The notes under the pieces were generated by a model that was not told where the DNA came from, ran no database searches, and saw only the letters and a program-made list of their open reading frames with translations. Both the position numbers and the translations under genes were made by a program. Positions 60,345-64,000 of a DNA stretch of 64,000 nucleotides are shown here, one piece after another; position 1 is the first letter of the stretch, and each line of letters starts with the position of its first letter. The DNA comes from Nocardioides albertanoniae (lineage in GTDB: Bacteria; Actinomycetota; Actinomycetes; Propionibacteriales; Nocardioidaceae): NCBI RefSeq assembly GCF_006716315.1, contig NZ_VFOV01000001.1, positions 4,232,501-4,296,500 of the forward strand, given 5' to 3'.

Positions 60345-60533
60345 ACCGCGGTGAACTGGCCGGCCGCCGTGTTCCTGCTGGGCGGTGTCGGCCGCGTCGT
60401 CTCGGTGGTGGCGTACGGCTGGCCGCACTGGTTCCAGATCCCGCTGACCGTCCTCGAGCTGGTGATCCCGCCGATCCTCTTCGCGCTCACGGCGGCAGCG
60501 CGCCGCACGGAGGCGACGACAACAGCTCCCTGA
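60333..60533 (+). pseudogene. C-terminal tail of a DUF4345-like membrane protein
   Basis: About 66 codons in frame, with a possible GTG at 60351 (VNWPAAVFLLGGVGRVVSVV, then WPHWFQIPLTVLELVIPP). They correspond to the last two helices of DUF4345 proteins, which are normally about 120-130 residues. The N-terminal half is missing and no ribosome site precedes the GTG. A real 60-residue small membrane protein cannot be excluded. Confidence 0.45.
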
Positions 60534-60541
60534 TCAGACCC

Positions 60542-61330
60542 TCAGGCCGGCTCCGAGGACCCGTCGAGCTCCTGCCGGGTGCGGTTCACATCGTCGAGCC
60601 AGGCGTCGGTGTCGGCGGCACGAGCGGCGTACTCCTCGGCCACATCCGGCTGCAGGAGCACCCAGAACTGCGAGGTCTGAGCCGCCTCCCAGGCCGCGTC
60701 GGCGACCTCCTCGGCGCTCACGGCACCGTCGGCGGAGAGGAACCCGGGCAGCCCGGCCGAGCGCTCCAGCATCTGCGTCTTCACGCTGCGCGGCACGATC
60801 GCCTGGGCGACGACGCCCTCGTGGCGGTAGGTCGCGGCGAGCCACTCGGCGAAGGAGATCTCGGCATGCTCGGAGGCCGCGTAGGAGGGCGAGCCGAGCA
60901 TCGTCAGCAGGCCGGCGGCCGAGGAGGTCACCACGAACCGGCCGGCACCGCTGGAGATCCACTCGGGCAGCAGCAGACGAGCGGCCCGTACGTGAGCGAG
61001 CACGTTGACCTCGTAGGAGGTCAGCCACGCGTGGTCGGAGGCCTCGAGGCCGCGGCCACGGTCGACACCGGCGTTGCCATACCAGGCGTCGATCGTGCCC
61101 AGGTGCTCCCGGGCGGCCTCCACGAGCGCGGCGGCGCCGTGGGCCGAGGCAGCGTCACCCGCGACCGCGAAGGCACCGATCTCGTGGGCCACCTTCGAGA
61201 GCTCGTCCTCGTCGATGTCGGCCACGACGACGCGGCACCCTTCCGCGGCGAACCTAGCGGCCAGCGCCTTCCCGATGCCTCTGGCGGCTCCGGTCACAAC
61301 CACTCCGCTGCCGGGTGCGAGCACGTTCAC
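60542..61330 (-). CDS. SDR-family oxidoreductase with altered active site
   Basis: A 262-residue short-chain dehydrogenase. The cofactor loop is VVTGAARGIGKALAARFAAEG, followed by VADIDED, YGNAGVDRG and the catalytic Ser in VVTSSAAG. The Tyr is present in PSYAASEHAEISF, but the Lys of YxxxK is Glu. GTG 61330 has GGAGG about 10 nt upstream and TACAGT (61369-61374) as a likely -10. It follows the ABC importer genes on the same strand, with a 14-bp palindrome at 61405-61418 between. Substrate unknown. Confidence 0.85.
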   Translation of the reverse strand: MNVLAPGSGVVVTGAARGIGKALAARFAAEGCRVVVADIDEDELSKVAHEIGAFAVAGDAASAHGAAALVEAAREHLGTIDAWYGNAGVDRGRGLEASDHAWLTSYEVNVLAHVRAARLLLPEWISSGAGRFVVTSSAAGLLTMLGSPSYAASEHAEISFAEWLAATYRHEGVVAQAIVPRSVKTQMLERSAGLPGFLSADGAVSAEEVADAAWEAAQTSQFWVLLQPDVAEEYAARAADTDAWLDDVNRTRQELDGSSEPA

Positions 61331-61368
61331 GGACCGACCACCTCCAGTGGCGTTTGCGATGGCTCATC

Positions 61369-61374
61369 ACTGTA
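61369..61374 (-). promoter_or_regulatory. -10 element of the SDR gene
   Basis: Minus-strand TACAGT lies about 39 nt before the GTG at 61330, leaving a short leader with a GGAGG ribosome site. No good -35 is seen. Confidence 0.4.
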
Positions 61375-61404
61375 ACGGAGGCCGGTCCGCGAGCGCTCAG
61401 CAAC

Positions 61405-61418
61405 CTACTGATCAGTAG
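61405..61418. repeat. 14-bp palindrome between SDR and importer genes
   Basis: CTACTGATCAGTAG is a perfect inverted repeat upstream of the SDR promoter. It may be an operator for a dimeric regulator, possibly TetR-like; no regulator is adjacent except the relic at 60.3 kb. Confidence 0.4.
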
Positions 61419-61445
61419 TGGTCGCCATGGTGGTCACCGCAGCGA

Positions 61446-62774
61446 TCACTCCGGCAGCCCGGACGACGGCGGTGCGTCGGAGGCGGCGCTGTCGTCCTCC
61501 TCGATCGGTGCGTCGCCGATGTCGGTGACGAGCACCGGCGTGAGCGGCTCGGAGGCGCCGTTCTTGATCTCGACGACGCTGGTGCCGGAGATGCCCATGT
61601 GGGAGTCGCCGGAGTAGCGGAACGGTGCCAGCCCTGGCCCCTCGAACGAGGCACCCTCCTCCTCGATCGTCTTGACGATCGACTCGCGGGTCAGGTCCTT
61701 GCCGTTGGCCTGCAGCGCCTGCACGAACGTCCAGGCCTGCGACATCCCGTAGATGCGGTAGTTGGTGAGCTTGTCGGAGCCCTTCTTCGAATACTCGTCC
61801 CAGACCTTCTGCCACAGCTTGACCCACTCGTCGTCGGGTGCGTCGACGCCGCCGAGATACTCGGTGGTCAGCATCCCGTCCATCAGCTTCACGCCCTGCT
61901 CTGCCGGGATCTTGCCCTTCGTCATCGAGGCCAGCAGCCCGCCGACGAGCGACGGGTCGGAGCCGACGTTCGAGTAGAACCACTTCGACTTGAACCCGAC
62001 ACCCTGCGCGGCGATCTGGCTCAGCGCCGTGAAGGAGGGCGTGTTGAAGCCGAGCACGATGTCGACGCCCTTGGACTTGAACGACGACATCTGGGGAGCG
62101 AAGTCGGTCGACCCACCCGGGGTGTACTTCTGCACGTCGACGATCTGGTCGTCGAGGAACTGCCGCGCGCCCTTCTCGCCGTCCTCGCCGAAGTCGTCGT
62201 CCTGCAGGAAGAGACCGACCTTGGCGTCGGGCATGTTCTCCTTGACGTACTGGCCGATGATCTTGCCCTCGATCTCGTAGTCGGGCTGCCATCCGAACGT
62301 CATCGGCGAGCTCGAGGGGTCGTCGCCCCACTGCAGCGAGCCGCTGGAGACGAACAGGTCGGGGATGCCGTCGTCGTTGAGCCGCTGCACGACCGCACGG
62401 TGGGTCGGGGTGCCGAGGCCGGCGACCATCGCGAAGATCTCGTCCTGCAGGATCATGTCGTTGGTGACGGCGCTGGTGTTCGTCGGGTTGTAGGCGTCGT
62501 CCTTGACGACCATCTCGATCTTGCGTCCGTGGATGCCACCGTGGTCGTTGACGTACTCGTAGAGGGCCTGATGGCCCGACGGGATCTCGGAGTAGCCGGG
62601 CGCGGCCGGCCCGGTCAGCGGGAAGTGGGCGCCGACCTTGATGGTGGTGTCGGTGACGCCGACGGCGCTCCCGCCCTCGGAGGGTCGCTCCTTCCCCGCG
62701 CCACAGGCCGCGAGGAGGGAGGCAGTGGTGAGGACACAGACGACCTGGGCGGCCCTGCGTGCGGTTGTTCTCAT
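61446..62774 (-). CDS. Branched-chain amino-acid-type ABC importer substrate-binding lipoprotein
   Basis: A 442-residue periplasmic-binding-fold (LivK/Peripla_BP_6) protein. The signal peptide (RRAAQVVCVLTTASLL) ends in the lipobox LAAC, so it is anchored as a lipoprotein. IKVGAHFPLTGPAAPGYSEI and VVKDDAYNPTNTSAV are typical of family type I. ATG 62774 lies inside the stop of the permease gene (4-bp overlap). The ligand could be a branched-chain amino acid, amide or aromatic compound; sequence alone does not decide. Confidence 0.92.
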   Translation of the reverse strand: MRTTARRAAQVVCVLTTASLLAACGAGKERPSEGGSAVGVTDTTIKVGAHFPLTGPAAPGYSEIPSGHQALYEYVNDHGGIHGRKIEMVVKDDAYNPTNTSAVTNDMILQDEIFAMVAGLGTPTHRAVVQRLNDDGIPDLFVSSGSLQWGDDPSSSPMTFGWQPDYEIEGKIIGQYVKENMPDAKVGLFLQDDDFGEDGEKGARQFLDDQIVDVQKYTPGGSTDFAPQMSSFKSKGVDIVLGFNTPSFTALSQIAAQGVGFKSKWFYSNVGSDPSLVGGLLASMTKGKIPAEQGVKLMDGMLTTEYLGGVDAPDDEWVKLWQKVWDEYSKKGSDKLTNYRIYGMSQAWTFVQALQANGKDLTRESIVKTIEEEGASFEGPGLAPFRYSGDSHMGISGTSVVEIKNGASEPLTPVLVTDIGDAPIEEDDSAASDAPPSSGLPE

Positions 62775-63868
62775 GGTGTCTTCTCCTTGGTTGACCCGAG
62801 AGGTGATGATCGCGAGGTGAGGCGCGCCCACCACGGCCGCAGGCTGCCGACGATCCCCGTCGGGGCGAGAAGGATGACGAGCATCAGCACCAGCCCGTAG
62901 ACCACCGGCGTGACCTCCGCGGCCCGGGCGGCGCTGAGCCCGGCCGACTCCCCCAGATCGGTGGCGAAGTGAGGAAGGAAGGCGAGTACGCCGGCGCCGA
63001 TGAGCGCTCCGGTCAGGCTGCCGAGCCCGCCCAGCACGACCGCTGCCAGCAGCGTGAGCGAGAGGGTGATCGTGAACGCGCCCGGCGCGGTGAGGCGTAC
63101 GTTCATGGCCATCAGGCCGCCGGCGAGACCTGCACACATGGCGCTGACGGTGAAGGCGACCACGCGGGCGCGGCCGAGGTGGATGCCGGCCAGCTCGGCC
63201 GAGACGTCGTCGTCGCGCACCGCACGCCAGCGGCGCCCGACCCGGGAGCGGCTCAGGTTGGCGAGCGCGACGAAGGTGAGGGCGAGCAGGAGCCAGCCGA
63301 GGTAGGCGAGGAAGGAGTACTGGTCGATCTCGACGGCGGTGAAGAACCAGACCAGGTCCTGGATCCAGCCCGGGAGCTCGGCGGCGCGCGGCACCGGCAC
63401 CTGGAGGCCCTGCTCGCCGCCGAGGAAGTCCCACTGGTTGGCCAGCCGGGGCACGGCGACGGCCAGGGTCAGGGTCGCGCCGGCGATGTAGGGCCCGTGC
63501 AGCCGCGCCGCCGGCACACCGACCAAGACCCCGACGACGGCGCAGACGGCGATCGCGGTGAGCAGGGCGAGGAAGACATCTGCCAGGGTCTCGCCACCGG
63601 TGCGGTCGAGCACGAGGGTGGCGGTGTAGGCGCCCACCGCCATCAGCGCGCCATGGCCGAGCGAGAGCTGACCGGAGAGACCGGTGAGCAGGGTGAGGCC
63701 GCCGGCGGCGATGGCGAAGTAGGCCATCTCGGCGTAGCGGGTCTGCAGGTATTGGCTGGAGCTGCCGATGACCAGCGCGATCACGACGAACGCGACCACG
63801 GCGAGGATCGCATGGCGAGCCAGCGGCACTCGCCAGACCGGACGGGTCAGTGAACGCAGACGCTCCAT
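62771..63868 (-). CDS. Branched-chain amino-acid-type ABC importer permease (LivM family)
   Basis: A 365-residue inner-membrane permease with about ten helices. LivM features are GLSGQLSLGHGALMAVGAYT near residue 65-85 and, later, SRVGRRWRAVRDDDVSAELAG, the cytoplasmic loop that contacts the ATPase, and LGGLGSLTGALIGAGVLAFLP. Its stop overlaps the binding-protein start by 4 bp, and the preceding LivH-type gene ends 3 bp upstream of its start. The ATPase genes must be outside the window. Confidence 0.92.
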   Translation of the reverse strand: MERLRSLTRPVWRVPLARHAILAVVAFVVIALVIGSSSQYLQTRYAEMAYFAIAAGGLTLLTGLSGQLSLGHGALMAVGAYTATLVLDRTGGETLADVFLALLTAIAVCAVVGVLVGVPAARLHGPYIAGATLTLAVAVPRLANQWDFLGGEQGLQVPVPRAAELPGWIQDLVWFFTAVEIDQYSFLAYLGWLLLALTFVALANLSRSRVGRRWRAVRDDDVSAELAGIHLGRARVVAFTVSAMCAGLAGGLMAMNVRLTAPGAFTITLSLTLLAAVVLGGLGSLTGALIGAGVLAFLPHFATDLGESAGLSAARAAEVTPVVYGLVLMLVILLAPTGIVGSLRPWWARLTSRSSPLGSTKEKTP

Positions 63869-63871
63869 GTC

Positions 63872-64000
63872 TCAGACCCTCCTGGCCGCAGCCGCCGCGA
63901 ACAGACCGCTGGGACGCACCAGCAGCACCACCATCAAGATCCCGAGCGCGACCAGCGGCGCCAGGTGCTCGCCGACGTAGCCGGTGACGTAGGAGAGCGA
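63872..64000 (-). CDS. Branched-chain amino-acid-type ABC importer permease (LivH family), 3' end
   Basis: The last 42 codons of a LivH-type permease, truncated by the window edge. The sequence VALGILMVVLLVRPSGLF is the characteristic final helix and exit motif. It is 3 bp upstream of the LivM start, so the operon order is LivH, LivM, then binding protein. Confidence 0.85.
   Translation of the reverse strand, partial: SLSYVTGYVGEHLAPLVALGILMVVLLVRPSGLFAAAAARRV

Overview
The window is about 64 kb of very GC-rich DNA with dense genes, short intergenic gaps, many GTG starts and strong G/C bias at third codon positions. It encodes an F420-dependent glucose-6-phosphate dehydrogenase, FbiC, UdgX, a SigG-like ECF sigma factor, an actinobacterial UvrD1/PcrA and PspC-domain signalling proteins. 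This points to a chromosomal segment of a high-GC actinobacterium, most likely Nocardioides or a relative. The genus is inference; no rRNA or tRNA gene was seen. Many genes have a TANNNT -10 hexamer only 6 to 8 nt before the start codon, the signature of leaderless mRNAs.

Layout. 1-8.4 kb: 3' part of a dicarboxylate/amino-acid symporter, sucCD, an M23 peptidoglycan peptidase and pcrA. 8.4-16.8 kb: a MarR/MFS efflux pair, a small membrane protein, a SulP-carbonic anhydrase fusion, and an envelope-stress module (LuxR response regulator, PspC histidine kinase, divergent LiaF-like PspC protein, small membrane protein). 16.8-23 kb: glycerophosphodiesterase, hexapeptide-repeat protein, an ABC-transporter relic, a degenerate SDR, a SigG-like sigma factor, and the divergent fgd / F420-type LLM oxidoreductase pair. 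23-36 kb: an MMPL transporter, then three paralogues of a cysteine-rich extracellular module (one fused to a Ser/Thr kinase), interleaved with fbiC and a HEPN/MNT toxin-antitoxin pair, followed by a formylglycine-generating enzyme and the Cys-type sulfatase it would activate. 36-40.6 kb: small conserved genes, an adenosine-deaminase-family enzyme and an alpha/beta hydrolase.

40.6-47.6 kb holds the most interesting operon: NRAMP-like transporter, pxpA, DUF1445 hydro-lyase, fused pxpB-pxpC, and a biotin carboxylase-BCCP protein. All are on the minus strand with gaps of 1 bp or 4-bp overlaps, and a divergent GntR regulator shares paired operators with them. It resembles the Bacillus kip/ycs operon plus a carboxylase. 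Because the transferase domain of urea carboxylase is built from KipA/KipI folds, the last two genes look like a split urea-carboxylase-type enzyme for a lactam or amide.

47.6-64 kb: DoxX-like protein, udgX, an actinobacterial unknown, guaA, a candidate 6C small RNA, a GMC oxidoreductase/aldehyde dehydrogenase operon, GNAT, glpD, a murein-peptide catabolic operon (SxxK serine hydrolase, dipeptide epimerase, NlpC/P60), a deletion scar between two gene tails, an SDR, and the start of a branched-chain amino-acid-type ABC importer that runs off the right edge.
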